Under the pieces are notes generated by a model, which saw only the letters and a program-made list of their open reading frames with translations, was not told where the DNA came from and searched no databases. Source: Aureimonas endophytica (GTDB lineage Bacteria > Pseudomonadota > Alphaproteobacteria > Rhizobiales > Rhizobiaceae). From it: a stretch of DNA of 64,000 bases. This document shows, in pieces, positions 8,314-17,455 of this stretch (the first letter of the stretch is position 1; each line of letters starts with the position of its first letter). The DNA lies in NCBI RefSeq assembly GCF_014642635.1, contig NZ_BMIQ01000004.1, positions 401,584 through 465,583 on the forward strand, in the 5' to 3' direction. A program made the translations under genes and the position numbers.

Positions 8314-9318
8314 ATGCAGCGCGCCTCCCTCGACCAGACCTTCGACAGCCTCGGCCTCTCGTCCTCGCTGGTGCTGAGCCTTCTCGTCTGCGTCGCCGTC
8401 TTCGCCACGGTCCTGTCGCTCGCCATGCCGCTGCTTCAGGGCAGCGGGCTGAAGTCGCGTATGAAGGCCGTGGCGCTGGAGCGCGAGGAGATGCGGGCGC
8501 GCGAGCGGGCGCGCCTTTCCACCGACAAGGACCGGCGCGGCACGGCGCGCCAGCAGGACGACCAGGGCATCGCCGCCAAGGTGGTGGAGCGGCTGAACCT
8601 GAAGAAGGCGCTGGCCGACGAGAAGACGACGGCACTGCTGCGTCAGGCGGGCTATCGCGGCCAGCGGCCGCTGACGCTGTTCCTGTTCTTCCGCACGGCG
8701 CTGCCGCTCGGCCTCTTCCTCTTCGCCCTCGCCTATATCTTCGGCCTCGGGCTCTTCGCGGAAAGCGGAGCGGGCATGCGCCTCATCGCCTGCCTCGCCG
8801 TCGCCTATCTCGGCTTCTACCTGCCGGTGATCGTCATCTCGAACAAGGCGAAGAAGCGCAGGCAGTCGATCGCCCGCGCCTGGCCGGACGCGCTCGACCT
8901 CCTGCTCATCTGCGTGGAATCGGGTCTCGCGATCGAGGCGGCCTTCCGCCGCGTCTCGGAGGAGATCGGCGTCCAGTCGGTGCCGCTCGCCGAGGAACTC
9001 GTGCTGCTCTGCGCCGAGCTCGCCTATCTGGAGGACCGCCGCACGGCCTACGAGAATCTCAACGGGCGCGTCGGCCTGGAGAACGTGCGCTCGGCGACGA
9101 CCGCCCTTGTCCAGGCCGAGCGCTACGGCACGCCGCTCGGCCAGGCGCTGCGCGTCCTGTCGCAGGAAGGGCGCGACGCGCGCATGAATCTCGCCGAGAA
9201 GAAGGCCGCCGCCCTGCCGCCGAAGCTGACCGTGCCGATGATCCTGTTCTTCCTGCCGGTCCTCTTCGCGGTGATCCTCGGGCCGGCGATCATCCAGGTC
9301 GTCGCCTCGACCGGGTGA
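8314..9318 (+). CDS. tadC: Tad inner-membrane platform protein TadC
   Basis: Second GspF-like platform protein, pairing with TadB. The 334-residue protein has a membrane helix at about 14-38, a basic cytoplasmic loop (about 45-90), two helices at about 120-175, and the T2SSF domain (about 185-305, starting ARAWPDALDLLLICVESG). A final membrane segment ends the chain. The gene follows tadB by 15 bases with GGGG upstream of the ATG. It is the last + strand gene of the pilus run and converges on the tadD-like gene with a 4-bp gap. Confidence 0.95.
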   Translation: MQRASLDQTFDSLGLSSSLVLSLLVCVAVFATVLSLAMPLLQGSGLKSRMKAVALEREEMRARERARLSTDKDRRGTARQQDDQGIAAKVVERLNLKKALADEKTTALLRQAGYRGQRPLTLFLFFRTALPLGLFLFALAYIFGLGLFAESGAGMRLIACLAVAYLGFYLPVIVISNKAKKRRQSIARAWPDALDLLLICVESGLAIEAAFRRVSEEIGVQSVPLAEELVLLCAELAYLEDRRTAYENLNGRVGLENVRSATTALVQAERYGTPLGQALRVLSQEGRDARMNLAEKKAAALPPKLTVPMILFFLPVLFAVILGPAIIQVVASTG

Positions 9319-9322
9319 GCCG

Positions 9323-10162
9323 CTACGACTTCCGGCCGTCCTTGTCCTTCAGCATCGACCAGGTGTTCTGCTGCGCCAGCATCCGCTTCAGATAGGCGAC
9401 ATTCGCCGCGGCGTCCGCCGGCGGCAGTTCGGCGCCGGCGATGCGTTCCGCCTCGTCGAAGCGGCCCTGGAGGCCGACGACGAGCGCGAGATTCTGCCGC
9501 ACGCGGCTGTCTGCGCCGGGGCGCGCGGTCGCCTGGCGCAGATAGGTCTCCGCCGACTTCAGGTCGTTGGCGAGAAGATAGGACATGCCGAGATTGGACA
9601 GGACCGAGGGCTCGTCCGGCCGGATGTCGAGCGCCTTGCGGTAGAGGACGCGCGCCTCCTCCGGCTTGCCGAGCTGATCGAGGATCGCGCCCTCGGCCGA
9701 GAAGAGCCGCCAGTCGGGATAGTCCGGCGTCTGGGCGCGGCGCACCGTTTCCAGCGCCTTCGGCAGGTCGCCCGCCGCCGCCAGCGCCTTGCCATAGGCG
9801 GCTAGCACCTCGCGATCCTTCGGATTGGCGATCGCCACCTGCCGCATCACGGCGAGCGACTGGTCGTTGCGCCCGGTCATCTGGAGCAGCGAGGCATAGG
9901 TGAGGCCGGTCGCCTTGTCCTTCGGGTTCTTCTCGTAGCTGACGCCATAGGTCTCGACCGCCGTGCCGAGCTCGGTCGGCGTCATGCGCTCGAACCCTTG
10001 CGTCGGCGCGGCCGCGCCGCCGGCCGGCCGGATCGAGCCGGTGATCATCGGCGAGGTGTTGTGACGCGACAGGCAGCCGCCGGTGGAAAGCAGCGAAAGG
10101 GCGCCGAGGCCGAGAAGGCCGGCGCGGACGGCGCCGGAGCACCCGGCGAGACGAAATGGCAA
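9323..10162 (-). CDS. tadD: TPR lipoprotein TadD
   Basis: Tetratricopeptide lipoprotein associated with Tad pilus assembly. With the chosen start it has 279 residues: a lipoprotein signal ending STGGC, then at least four TPR units (about 75-260, including LDQLGKPEEARVLYRKALDI and the next repeat SVLSNLGMSYLLANDLKSAE). I prefer a TTG start at 10162 because GGAGG lies seven bases upstream. An ATG 57 bases further upstream would add 19 basic residues ahead of the signal peptide. It is transcribed toward tadC, so it is probably under separate control. Confidence 0.88.
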   Translation of the reverse strand: MPFRLAGCSGAVRAGLLGLGALSLLSTGGCLSRHNTSPMITGSIRPAGGAAAPTQGFERMTPTELGTAVETYGVSYEKNPKDKATGLTYASLLQMTGRNDQSLAVMRQVAIANPKDREVLAAYGKALAAAGDLPKALETVRRAQTPDYPDWRLFSAEGAILDQLGKPEEARVLYRKALDIRPDEPSVLSNLGMSYLLANDLKSAETYLRQATARPGADSRVRQNLALVVGLQGRFDEAERIAGAELPPADAAANVAYLKRMLAQQNTWSMLKDKDGRKS

Positions 10163-10271
10163 GGTCGATCCTCCGCGAAGGCGGTCTTTGCGGCGGCGGG
10201 CAAACCCGTTAAGCCGCAAGGCTCGGCCGACAATGGTTCGTTAACCTTGTCTGGCGGTTGAGGCGGCGGAA

Positions 10272-11651
10272 GTGATCGAGGCGATGGACGAGACGAAGGG
10301 CGCGGCACGGCCGGTCTGGCCGGTTTTCGCGAAGGAACTGGAAGCGCTGCCCGAGGCGGCGCGCGCCTGGGCGGAAGCCTGCCGCTTCAAGGCGGGCGCC
10401 GGCGAGGTGCTGCTGGTGCCGGAGGGCGGCGGCGTCGGCGCGGCGCTGCTCGGCCTCGGCAAGCGCGGCACCGCCAGTCCCGCCACCTCGCTCCTCGCCG
10501 GCGCGCTGGGCAAGGCCCTGCCGGCCGGCGCCTGGCGCCTCGCCGAGGGCCATCCGCTGGATGCCGGGCTCGCCCGGCTCGCCTTCGCGCTCGGCGCCTA
10601 TCGCTTCGACCGCTACAAGGCGGAGGAGGAGCCGCCCACCGCGACGCTGGAGGGCGAGGGGGGAGCGCAAGCCGACATCGCGGCGCTTCTCGCCGGCTCG
10701 ATCCGCCTCGCGCGCGACCTCATCAACACGCCGGCGAACGACCTTCTGCCGGACGGCATGGAACATGCGGCGCGGACGCTCGCCGCCGAATTCGGCGCGG
10801 ACGTCGCCGTGACGGTCGGCGACGCGCTGCTGGCCGCCAATTTTCCGATGATCCACGCCGTCGGCCGGGCCAGCGCCGTCGCCCCGCGCCTCATCGACCT
10901 CAGCTGGGGCGATCCCGGCGCGCCGAAGGTGACGCTGGTCGGCAAGGGCGTCAGCTTCGACACCGGCGGGCTCGACATCAAGCCCTCCTCCGGCATGCTC
11001 CTGATGAAGAAGGACATGGGCGGGGCGGCGAACGTGCTCGCCCTGGCGCGCATCGTCATGGGCCGGCGCCTGCCGGTGCGGCTGCGGGTGCTGGTGCCGG
11101 CGGTCGAGAACGCCATCGCCGGCAGCGCCTTCCGGCCGGGCGACATCCTGCGCAGCCGCAAGGGCAAGACGGTGGAGATCGGCAACACCGATGCCGAGGG
11201 CCGGCTGATCCTCGCCGACGCGCTGGCGCTCGCCGACGAGGAGGCGCCGGAACTCCTGATCGACATGGCGACGCTGACCGGCGCGGCGCGCGTCGCGCTC
11301 GGCCCCGACCTGCCGCCCTTCTTCACCGAGGACGAGGGCCTCGCCGAGGCGCTGCGCGAGGCTTCCGAAGCGGTCGCCGATCCGATCTGGCGCCTGCCGC
11401 TCTGGCAGCCCTATGCGAGGAACCTCGCCTCCAAGGTGGCCGACATCAACAACGTGACGAGCGACGGCTTCGCCGGCGCGGTCACGGCGGCGCTCTTCCT
11501 TCAGGGCTTCGTCGAGAAGGCGAAGAGCTGGGCGCATTTCGACGTCTTCGGCTGGCGCCCGCAGGCTGGCCCGCTCGGCCCGGTCGGCGGCGAGGCGCAG
11601 GCGATCCGCGCCCTGCACCGCGTTCTCGAAAGCCGCTATCCGGCCGCCTGA
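10272..11651 (+). CDS. Leucyl aminopeptidase family M17 (PepA-like)
   Basis: Cytosolic dinuclear-metal aminopeptidase that removes N-terminal residues from peptides. The 459-residue chain has a divergent N-terminal domain (1-150) and the conserved M17 catalytic domain. Metal and active-site residues are all present: Lys235 and Asp240 in GKGVSFDTGG, Lys247, Asp258, and Asp317/Glu319/Arg321 in the family signature NTDAEGRL. The frame opens with GTG at 10272; an ATG at 10284 is equally possible. It is divergent from tadD, with a 109-bp shared upstream region. Next downstream is a secreted-type peptidase gene, 26 bases away, probably in the same transcript. Confidence 0.92.
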   Translation: MIEAMDETKGAARPVWPVFAKELEALPEAARAWAEACRFKAGAGEVLLVPEGGGVGAALLGLGKRGTASPATSLLAGALGKALPAGAWRLAEGHPLDAGLARLAFALGAYRFDRYKAEEEPPTATLEGEGGAQADIAALLAGSIRLARDLINTPANDLLPDGMEHAARTLAAEFGADVAVTVGDALLAANFPMIHAVGRASAVAPRLIDLSWGDPGAPKVTLVGKGVSFDTGGLDIKPSSGMLLMKKDMGGAANVLALARIVMGRRLPVRLRVLVPAVENAIAGSAFRPGDILRSRKGKTVEIGNTDAEGRLILADALALADEEAPELLIDMATLTGAARVALGPDLPPFFTEDEGLAEALREASEAVADPIWRLPLWQPYARNLASKVADINNVTSDGFAGAVTAALFLQGFVEKAKSWAHFDVFGWRPQAGPLGPVGGEAQAIRALHRVLESRYPAA

Positions 11652-11677
11652 ACCGGCCGCGCCAGGAGATCCCGCCG

Positions 11678-12544
11678 ATGACCGACCAGGCGCTCGACCG
11701 CCGTCTCCACGCCTATCGGCCGGATCTCGCCGACCGGCGCCTCGAAGGGCGCGTCGCCGCCGCGCGCTTCGTCGAGGGCGAGCCGTGCCGCGTCGCCGTG
11801 CCGGTCGCGCCGCTCCGCCGCGCGCCGGAGCCGGACGCGATGCAGGAGACCGAGGCGCTGTTCGGCGAGGGCGTCCGCGTCTTCGAGACACGGGCGGAGG
11901 ACGGCTGGGCCTGGGCGCAGCTCGATACGGACGGCTATGTCGGCTGGATGGCGGCGGGCGATCTCGGCGCGCCCGGCGCGGCGCCCACCCACCGCGTCGC
12001 CGCGCCCTCGACGCTGCTGTTTCCGGGGCCGGACATCAAGCGGCCGGTGCTGGCGCATCTGCCGATGGGCGCGTTGCTGGCGACGGTCGGGGAGGCGAGC
12101 GACCATAACGCGACCTATGCGCTGGTCGAGCCGGAGGGCGCCGTCGTCGTGCAGCATCTCCTCGGCATGGACGCGGCGCTGCCGGACTTCGTCGCGACGG
12201 CCGAGCGCTGGCTCGGCGCGCCCTATCTCTGGGGCGGCAAGACGGCGGCCGGCACCGACTGTTCGGGCCTCGTCCAGGCGGCGCTGCACATGGCGGGCAT
12301 GGCGGCGCCGCGCGACACGGACATGCAGGAGGCCGTGCTCGGGACGGGGCTTCCCGAAGGCGAGTCCTTGCGGCGCGGCGATCTCGTCTTCTGGCGCGGC
12401 CATGTCGGCCTCATGCTCGACGCCGAACGGCTGCTCCACGCCAATGCCTTCCACATGGCGGTGACGATCGAGCCGCTCGCCGAAACCCGCCGCCGCTTCG
12501 AGGCGAAGGGGGTCTTCGTCACCAGCCGCAAGCGGCTCGGATAG
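11678..12544 (+). CDS. NlpC/P60 cysteine peptidase with SH3 domains
   Basis: Probable murein-peptide hydrolase. The 288 residues contain two bacterial SH3-like modules (about 35-160), then an NlpC/P60 domain with catalytic Cys195 in GTDCSGL, His242 in GHVGLML and His254 in LLHANA. No signal peptide is visible, so it may act on recycled muropeptides in the cytoplasm, as proposed for related gamma-D-glutamyl-L-diamino-acid endopeptidases. The ATG at 11678 follows CAGGAGATCCCGCCG. It is likely co-transcribed with the aminopeptidase upstream, and the pair could degrade cell-wall peptides. Confidence 0.9.
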   Translation: MTDQALDRRLHAYRPDLADRRLEGRVAAARFVEGEPCRVAVPVAPLRRAPEPDAMQETEALFGEGVRVFETRAEDGWAWAQLDTDGYVGWMAAGDLGAPGAAPTHRVAAPSTLLFPGPDIKRPVLAHLPMGALLATVGEASDHNATYALVEPEGAVVVQHLLGMDAALPDFVATAERWLGAPYLWGGKTAAGTDCSGLVQAALHMAGMAAPRDTDMQEAVLGTGLPEGESLRRGDLVFWRGHVGLMLDAERLLHANAFHMAVTIEPLAETRRRFEAKGVFVTSRKRLG

Positions 12545-12562
12545 CGCGGCGGCGAAACCGCT

Positions 12563-12715
12563 CTCTTCTCCCGAGCCGGGAGAAGGTCCCGGCAGGGGAT
12601 GAGGGAGTCGAAGACCGCCGCTCTTCGATGTCATGGCCCCATCCGGCGGGGCCGATCCCCCTATGCTTCCCTCATCCGCTTGGCCGCGCCTCCTCCCGAG
12701 CCGGGAGAAGGAGGG
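12563..12715. repeat. Palindromic intergenic repeat pair
   Basis: The 19-base core CTCCCGAGCCGGGAGAAGG occurs twice as a direct repeat (12568-12586 and 12693-12711), each copy containing the hairpin CTCCCGAGCCGGGAG. A companion GGGGATGAGGGA (12595-12606) appears in inverted form as TCCCTCATCC (12668-12677). This is the layout of the short REP-like dispersed repeats common in Hyphomicrobiales intergenic regions. The repeat lies between the convergent NlpC/P60 and GhrA-like genes and may help end transcription. Confidence 0.7.
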
Positions 12716-12733
12716 ACGCTGCGCCGTCGCGCC

Positions 12734-13678
12734 TCAATAGCCCGCCTGACGGTCCACCACATGCCGCAGCGGCTCGCCGCGCTCGAAGGCCTCGATCTGC
12801 TTCAGGATTTCCGGCACGAGGGCGGTCGGGTCGGACACGGCCGCCGCATGCGGCGTGACGAAGACGCGCGGATGCGTCCAGAGCGGGCTCGCCGCCGGCA
12901 GGGGCTCGCTCTCGAAGACGTCGAGCGAGGCTTCCGACAGGCGCTCGGCGTCCAGCGCCGCCAGGATGTCGGCCTCGACCTGGAGACTGCCCCGCCCGGC
13001 ATTGATGAGGACGGGACCGGCGCCGAGCGGCGTCTGCCGCTTCAGGCGGGAGAGGAGTTTCGCATCGAGAATGCCCTTCGTCTCCGGCGTCGCCGGCAGG
13101 AGCACGACGAGGATGTCGCTCGCCGCCAGGAAGGGGCCGAGCCCCGCCTCGCCGGCGAAAGTATCGACGCCGTCGACCCGGCGCTCGGTGCGCGACCAGC
13201 CGGCGACGCGGAAGCCGAGGACCTTCAGCTTCTCCGCCGCGTCCCGGCCGAGATTGCCGAGGCCCATGATGCCGACGGTGATCTCGCGCGCCGCCGGTTG
13301 CAGCCGCTCGTGCCAGAGCTTCTGGCCCTGCTGCGCCCGATAGGCGAAGCCGCGCCGGAAATGGTCCATCACCCGCCAGACGACATATTCGCTCATGCGC
13401 GCCGTCAGGTCCTCGGCGACGATCCGCACCACCGGGCGATCCGGCAGCGTGCGGTCGCGCAGGATGTGGTCGACCCCGGCGCCGAGCGAGAAGATGGCCG
13501 TAAGATTCGGCAGGCCGGCGAGCAGCCCTTCCGGCTGCTTCCAGACGATCGCGTAGCGGATCGCCGGATCGGCCGGGCCGGCGGGCGCCGTCACCACCTG
13601 CCGCCCGGGCGCGGCGCGGCGGAAGATCTCGGCCCAGCGTTCGGGGTCGTAGCCCGTGATGGAAATGAGAATGGTCAC
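12734..13678 (-). CDS. GhrA-like glyoxylate/hydroxypyruvate reductase
   Basis: NAD(P)H-dependent D-2-hydroxyacid dehydrogenase expected to reduce glyoxylate or hydroxypyruvate. The 314 residues resemble GhrA throughout: FSLGAGVDHIL, the nucleotide motif GIMGLGNLGRDAA, LLPATPETKGI, the catalytic Arg in LINAGRGSL, a Glu in VFESEPLP and the His in VTPHAAA, ending VDRQAGY as in GhrA. The GTG at 13678 follows AAAGGGGATCGCC and matches the family N-terminus; a longer frame upstream overlaps the NUDIX gene. It is the last gene of the minus-strand yejF-NUDIX group, 20 bases after the NUDIX stop. Confidence 0.88.
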   Translation of the reverse strand: MTILISITGYDPERWAEIFRRAAPGRQVVTAPAGPADPAIRYAIVWKQPEGLLAGLPNLTAIFSLGAGVDHILRDRTLPDRPVVRIVAEDLTARMSEYVVWRVMDHFRRGFAYRAQQGQKLWHERLQPAAREITVGIMGLGNLGRDAAEKLKVLGFRVAGWSRTERRVDGVDTFAGEAGLGPFLAASDILVVLLPATPETKGILDAKLLSRLKRQTPLGAGPVLINAGRGSLQVEADILAALDAERLSEASLDVFESEPLPAASPLWTHPRVFVTPHAAAVSDPTALVPEILKQIEAFERGEPLRHVVDRQAGY

Positions 13679-13698
13679 GTGGCGATCCCCTTTCGAAT

Positions 13699-14364
13699 TC
13701 ACCCGGCCTCGCTGGCCGCCTCCAGGCTGGCGGCCAGCCCGTTGGCGAGCGGGCGGCCCTTCCGCGCGAACCAATGGGTGCAGGCGATGAGGAAACCGTT
13801 CTCGATGCGCCCGTCGTCCACCGCCTCGATCAGGCGCCCGGCGGGAGCGGCGATCGGGCGGATGTCCTCGTGCTCGTCGGCGAGTCCGGCCGAGGTCTGA
13901 AGCCGCGAGGCGTCGACCAGCGCCAGATAGATGATCGCATATTCGTCGGTGAGGCCGGGCGAGGGCAGCATGGTGAAGCAGCGCTCCAGCGCCAGCGCCT
14001 TCAGCCCGCTCTCCTCGAAGAGCTCGCGGGCGGCGGCGGCGTCCGGCTCCTCGCCGGGATCGACGACGCCGGCCGGCAGTTCGAGCGCGGCGGCATGGCC
14101 CGTCTTCAGCGCCGCGCCGATGCGGAACTGGCGGATCACCACGATCGCGTCGAGCACCGGATCGTAGGGAACGACCACGACGACCGAGCCGGTGGACAGG
14201 AGCTCGCGGCGGAGCGGCCCGATCCGGCGCGCCCCGTCCAGCGCCTCGTGCGTCACCGTCACCGCCTCGAAATTGCGGAAGCCGTCCGCCAGCCGCTCGC
14301 GCGACAGGACTTCGACATCGAGCGGCTGGTCGGCCAGAAGATCGCGATAATGCGCCGAACTCAT
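13699..14364 (-). CDS. NUDIX hydrolase, ADP-ribose pyrophosphatase-like
   Basis: Predicted to hydrolyse ADP-ribose or a related nucleoside diphosphate sugar. The 221 residues contain a NUDIX box at about 99-121 (GVVDPGEEPDAAAARELFEE then SG), with the required Gly, Glu and REUxEE residues. It is preceded by an FRIGAALKTGHAAALELPAG segment typical of the NudF/ADPRase group. The start shares ATGA with the yejF stop, so it is translated in step with the transporter ATPase. The functional link to peptide import is not evident. Confidence 0.88.
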   Translation of the reverse strand: MSSAHYRDLLADQPLDVEVLSRERLADGFRNFEAVTVTHEALDGARRIGPLRRELLSTGSVVVVVPYDPVLDAIVVIRQFRIGAALKTGHAAALELPAGVVDPGEEPDAAAARELFEESGLKALALERCFTMLPSPGLTDEYAIIYLALVDASRLQTSAGLADEHEDIRPIAAPAGRLIEAVDDGRIENGFLIACTHWFARKGRPLANGLAASLEAASEAG

Positions 14365-16019
14365 TGCGCGGCGGCTCCTGTCCTGGTGGTGGCGATGTCG
14401 AAGGCGGCGGCCATCAGCGCCTTGGTGTAGTCCGTCTTCGGCCGCTCGAAGATCTCGGCGGCGGGGCCGCGTTCCACGACCTCGCCATTGCGCATCACGA
14501 TCACCTCGTTGGCGAGCGCCCGCACCACCTTCAGATCGTGGCTGATGAAGAGATAGGCGAGGTCGTGCTTCTTCTGAAGATCGCGCAGGAGATCGACCAC
14601 CTGGGCCTGGACGCTCATGTCGAGGGCCGAGGTCGGCTCGTCCAGCATCACGAAGCGCGGGTTCAGCACCATGGCGCGGGCGATCGCGACGCGCTGGCGC
14701 TGGCCGCCGGAGAATTCGTGCGGATAGCGGAAGCGGGCGGCCGGATCGAGCCCGACCTCCTCCAGCGATTCCACCACGCGGCGGTCGCGCGCTTCGGAGG
14801 AAAGCTTGCGCGCATGCACTTCCAGCCCCTCGCCGACGATGTCGGCGATCGACATGCGCGGCGAGAGCGAGCCGAAGGGGTCCTGGAAGACGATCTGGAT
14901 GCGCTCGCGCAAGGGGCGCATGGCGGCGAAGGAGCGGTCGTCGATCCGCTGGCCCTCGAAGGCGATTTCGCCTTGCGAGGAGATCATGCGGCAGAGCGCG
15001 AGGCCGAGCGTCGTCTTGCCGGAGCCCGATTCGCCGACGACGCCCACCGTCTGGCCGGCGCGCACGGTAAGATCGATGCCGTTCACCGCCTTCACATGGC
15101 CGGTCACCTTGCGGAAGAAGCCGGTCTTGATCGGGAACCAGACCTTCACGCCGCGCCCTTCCATCACGACGGGCGCGTTGGCATTGGCGGCGGGCGGCCG
15201 GCCCTTCGGCTCGGCGGCGAGGAGGCGCTTCGTATAGTCGTGCCGGGGCTCGGCGAAGATCCGGGCCGTCGGCCCTTCCTCGACGATGCGGCCCTTGTAC
15301 ATGACGCAGACCCGGTCGGCGATGCGCCGCACGATGCCGAGATCATGCGTGATGAACAGCATCGCCATGCCGCGCTTCTGCTGCTGTTCCTTCAGGAGCT
15401 CCAGGATCTGCGCCTGGACCGTCACGTCGAGCGCCGTCGTCGGCTCGTCGGCGACGAGGAGGTCCGGCTCGTTGGCGAGCGCCATCGCGATCATCACGCG
15501 CTGGCGCTGGCCGCCGGACAATTGATGGGGATAGGCGTCGAGACGCTTTTCCGGCTCCCGGATGCCGACCTGGCGCAGGAGTTCGAGAACGCGCGCCTTC
15601 GCCTCGCGCCGGCCGAGACCGCGATGGACGGTGAGGATCTCGCCCACCTGATCGGCGATCGTATGGAGCGGATTGAGGCTGGTCATCGGCTCCTGGAAGA
15701 TCATCGAGATCTTGTTGCCGCGAATGGCGCGCAGCGCCCGCTCGTCGCAGCCGATGAGGTCGCGTCCGGCAAAGCGCACCTCGCCGCCCGGATGGCTGGC
15801 GGCCGGATAGGGCAGGAGCTTCAGGATCGACAGCGCCGAGACGGACTTGCCGGAGCCCGATTCGCCGACCAGCGCCAGCGTCTCGCCCGGCCGGATGGCG
15901 AAGGAGACGCGATCGACCGCCAGCGAGGTCCGCCCGCCCTGGTGGAAGGCGACGGAAAGGTCGCGCACATCGAGAAGCGGCTGCCCGGCCGGCTCGGGAG
16001 CCCGCGTCGCCGCGCTCAT
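14361..16019 (-). CDS. yejF: Peptide ABC transporter, duplicated ATPase (YejF-like)
   Basis: Energises the YejABEF-type peptide/microcin C importer. The 552-residue protein is a fusion of two ABC domains: the first has Walker A GESGSGKS (52-59) and signature LSGGQRQRV, the second has GESGSGKTT (about 333) and FSGGQRQRV. Each is followed by an oligopeptide-transporter C-terminal extension. The permeases yejB and yejE lie upstream on the same strand, but a cation efflux gene and a decayed toxin-antitoxin pair now separate them from yejF. The start overlaps the efflux gene stop (ATGA), so it probably still depends on the upstream transcript. Confidence 0.93.
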   Translation of the reverse strand: MSAATRAPEPAGQPLLDVRDLSVAFHQGGRTSLAVDRVSFAIRPGETLALVGESGSGKSVSALSILKLLPYPAASHPGGEVRFAGRDLIGCDERALRAIRGNKISMIFQEPMTSLNPLHTIADQVGEILTVHRGLGRREAKARVLELLRQVGIREPEKRLDAYPHQLSGGQRQRVMIAMALANEPDLLVADEPTTALDVTVQAQILELLKEQQQKRGMAMLFITHDLGIVRRIADRVCVMYKGRIVEEGPTARIFAEPRHDYTKRLLAAEPKGRPPAANANAPVVMEGRGVKVWFPIKTGFFRKVTGHVKAVNGIDLTVRAGQTVGVVGESGSGKTTLGLALCRMISSQGEIAFEGQRIDDRSFAAMRPLRERIQIVFQDPFGSLSPRMSIADIVGEGLEVHARKLSSEARDRRVVESLEEVGLDPAARFRYPHEFSGGQRQRVAIARAMVLNPRFVMLDEPTSALDMSVQAQVVDLLRDLQKKHDLAYLFISHDLKVVRALANEVIVMRNGEVVERGPAAEIFERPKTDYTKALMAAAFDIATTRTGAAAQ

Positions 16020-17098
16020 GCCGGCGCTCCGGACAGGCGCGGATGGACATGCGGCGCATCCCGGCCCGTTTCGCCATGGCGATGCTCATGGCGATCCTTG
16101 TGCCGATGGGCTTCGGCATGCGGGTGATCGTGCGAATGGCCGTGATCGTGATCGTGGCCATGCTCGTGCCCGCCCGCGAGTCCGCGATCGGCGCAGAGGC
16201 CGTATTCGATCTCGACGGTCGCATGCGAGATGCCGAAGCGCTCGGACAAGGCGAGCTTGATCGACCGCACCACCGCCGGCGCGTCCGCCTCCTCGGCGAT
16301 CCGCGCATGGAGCGTCGCGGCCTTCCGCTTCGGGGTGATCGCCCAGACATGGACGTGATGGATGTCGACGACGCCGGCGATCTCGCGCGTCAGCCCCGGC
16401 CCGATCGCGCCGGTCTCCACCCCGGCCGGCGCGCCTTCGAGAAGGATATGGCCGGCATCGCGCACGAGGCGCCAAGCATTCACGAGGATCAGCAGCGAGA
16501 CGACGACAGAGAGGATCGGATCGATCGGCGTCCAGCCGGTCCAGAGGATGACGAGGGCGGCGCCGATGGCCGCGACCGAGCCGAGAAGGTCGCCCATCAC
16601 ATGAAGGAGCGCGCCGCGCAGGTTGAGGTCCTCCTTGTCGCCGCCATGGAGGACGAAGAAGGCGACGATATTGACGAGGAGGCCGCCGATGGCGACGGCC
16701 AGCATCGTGCCGCCGAGGACGGGCTCCGGCGCGGCGAGGCGGCGCCAGGCCTCGATGACGATGACGAAGGTGATGCCGAAGAGCACGAGGCCGTTCGAAT
16801 AGGCGACGAGAATCTGGAAGCGGTCGTAGCCATAGGTGTTGCGCGCGTCGGCCGGGCGGCGGGCGATGCGGAAGGCCAGATAGGCGAGGGCAAGGCCGGC
16901 GAAGTCGACGAACATGTGGCCGGCATCGGCGAGGAGGGCCAGCGAGCCGGAGATGAGGCCGCCGGCGATCTCGGCCAGCATGAACAGCCCGGTCAGCGCC
17001 GCCGCGACGGCGATCCGCCGCTCGCTCGCCCCTTCCGCGTGGTCGTGCGAATGGCCGTGGGAATGCGAATGATCGTGGCGATGCTCGGTGGAATTCAT
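16016..17098 (-). CDS. Cation diffusion facilitator (zinc-type, ZitB/CzcD-like)
   Basis: Proton-driven exporter of divalent cations, most likely zinc. The 360 residues have His-rich ends (about 6-20 and 313-345) and six membrane helices. The two transport-site motifs are complete: His61/Asp65 in DAGHMFVD and His166/Asp170 in LHVMGD. That HxxxD pattern fits Zn/Cd specificity. A cytoplasmic dimerisation domain lies at about 210-305. The gene sits between yejE and yejF, an unusual place for it, and is fused into the transcript by an ATGA overlap with yejF. Its start region overlaps the end of the PIN-domain remnant by four bases. Confidence 0.94.
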   Translation of the reverse strand: MNSTEHRHDHSHSHGHSHDHAEGASERRIAVAAALTGLFMLAEIAGGLISGSLALLADAGHMFVDFAGLALAYLAFRIARRPADARNTYGYDRFQILVAYSNGLVLFGITFVIVIEAWRRLAAPEPVLGGTMLAVAIGGLLVNIVAFFVLHGGDKEDLNLRGALLHVMGDLLGSVAAIGAALVILWTGWTPIDPILSVVVSLLILVNAWRLVRDAGHILLEGAPAGVETGAIGPGLTREIAGVVDIHHVHVWAITPKRKAATLHARIAEEADAPAVVRSIKLALSERFGISHATVEIEYGLCADRGLAGGHEHGHDHDHGHSHDHPHAEAHRHKDRHEHRHGETGRDAPHVHPRLSGAPA

Positions 17099-17355
17099 GA
17101 CAGATCGACCAGCTCATCAAGGTCTTCGACGCCGACGCGCCGGATTTCGGGAGGAGTCCGCAGCCGCTTGTCCGAGGCGACGATCAGCCGGCATCCCGCG
17201 AGAGAGGCCGATGCCACCTGGATGGCCTCGGGTGCCTTGCCGCCGAAGGACGCGCGGATTCGGTTCAGGCGGCGCGGGAACCGGAGAAGCGCGGGATCGC
17301 GATCGTCCGCCAGTCGGATGATCGCGTTCGCGTCGGGATGGACCGGCACCGTCAC
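17095..17355 (-). pseudogene. Internally deleted PIN-domain (VapC-like) toxin
   Basis: A GTG-initiated frame of 86 residues begins HPDANAIIRLADD, which looks like the N-terminal strand and first acidic residue of a VapC PIN domain. It then jumps to a typical PIN C-terminal half (KAPEAIQVASASLAGC, LIVASDKRLR, VEDLDELVDL). Normal VapC proteins are about 125-140 residues, so roughly 45 middle residues are missing without loss of frame. The start overlaps the stop of an antitoxin-like tail (GTGA), the usual vapBC coupling. I infer a decayed toxin; a very short active form cannot be fully excluded. Confidence 0.6.
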
Positions 17356-17441
17356 CTGTCGTCCCACTCGTCGCGAAGGTCCCTGACCCGCGCCACGGCA
17401 TCCTCGATGCTGGTATTCCTGTGGGCCGCGACGGATCTCGT
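17352..17441 (-). pseudogene. Antitoxin C-terminal remnant (VapB-like)
   Basis: The frame just upstream of the PIN-like gene reads AAHRNTSIEDAVARVRDL followed by RDEWDDR and a stop. This is a charged helical tail resembling those of small antitoxins. It has no start codon: an in-frame stop lies 30 codons upstream and no DNA-binding N-terminus is present. The stop overlaps the toxin GTG. I read it as the surviving tail of a vapB-like gene, with low certainty because only about 29 residues remain. Confidence 0.4.
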
Positions 17442-17455
17442 TCATGGCCGCCATC

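Noticed and set aside
16021-17098. His-codon repeats resembling a CRISPR or tandem repeat array
   Set aside because: They encode metal-binding histidine stretches, with irregular spacing and no spacer structure.
16043-17386. A 447-residue + strand protein with repeated short motifs
   Set aside because: It is antisense to the cation efflux gene; the repeats come from that gene's His-rich ends.
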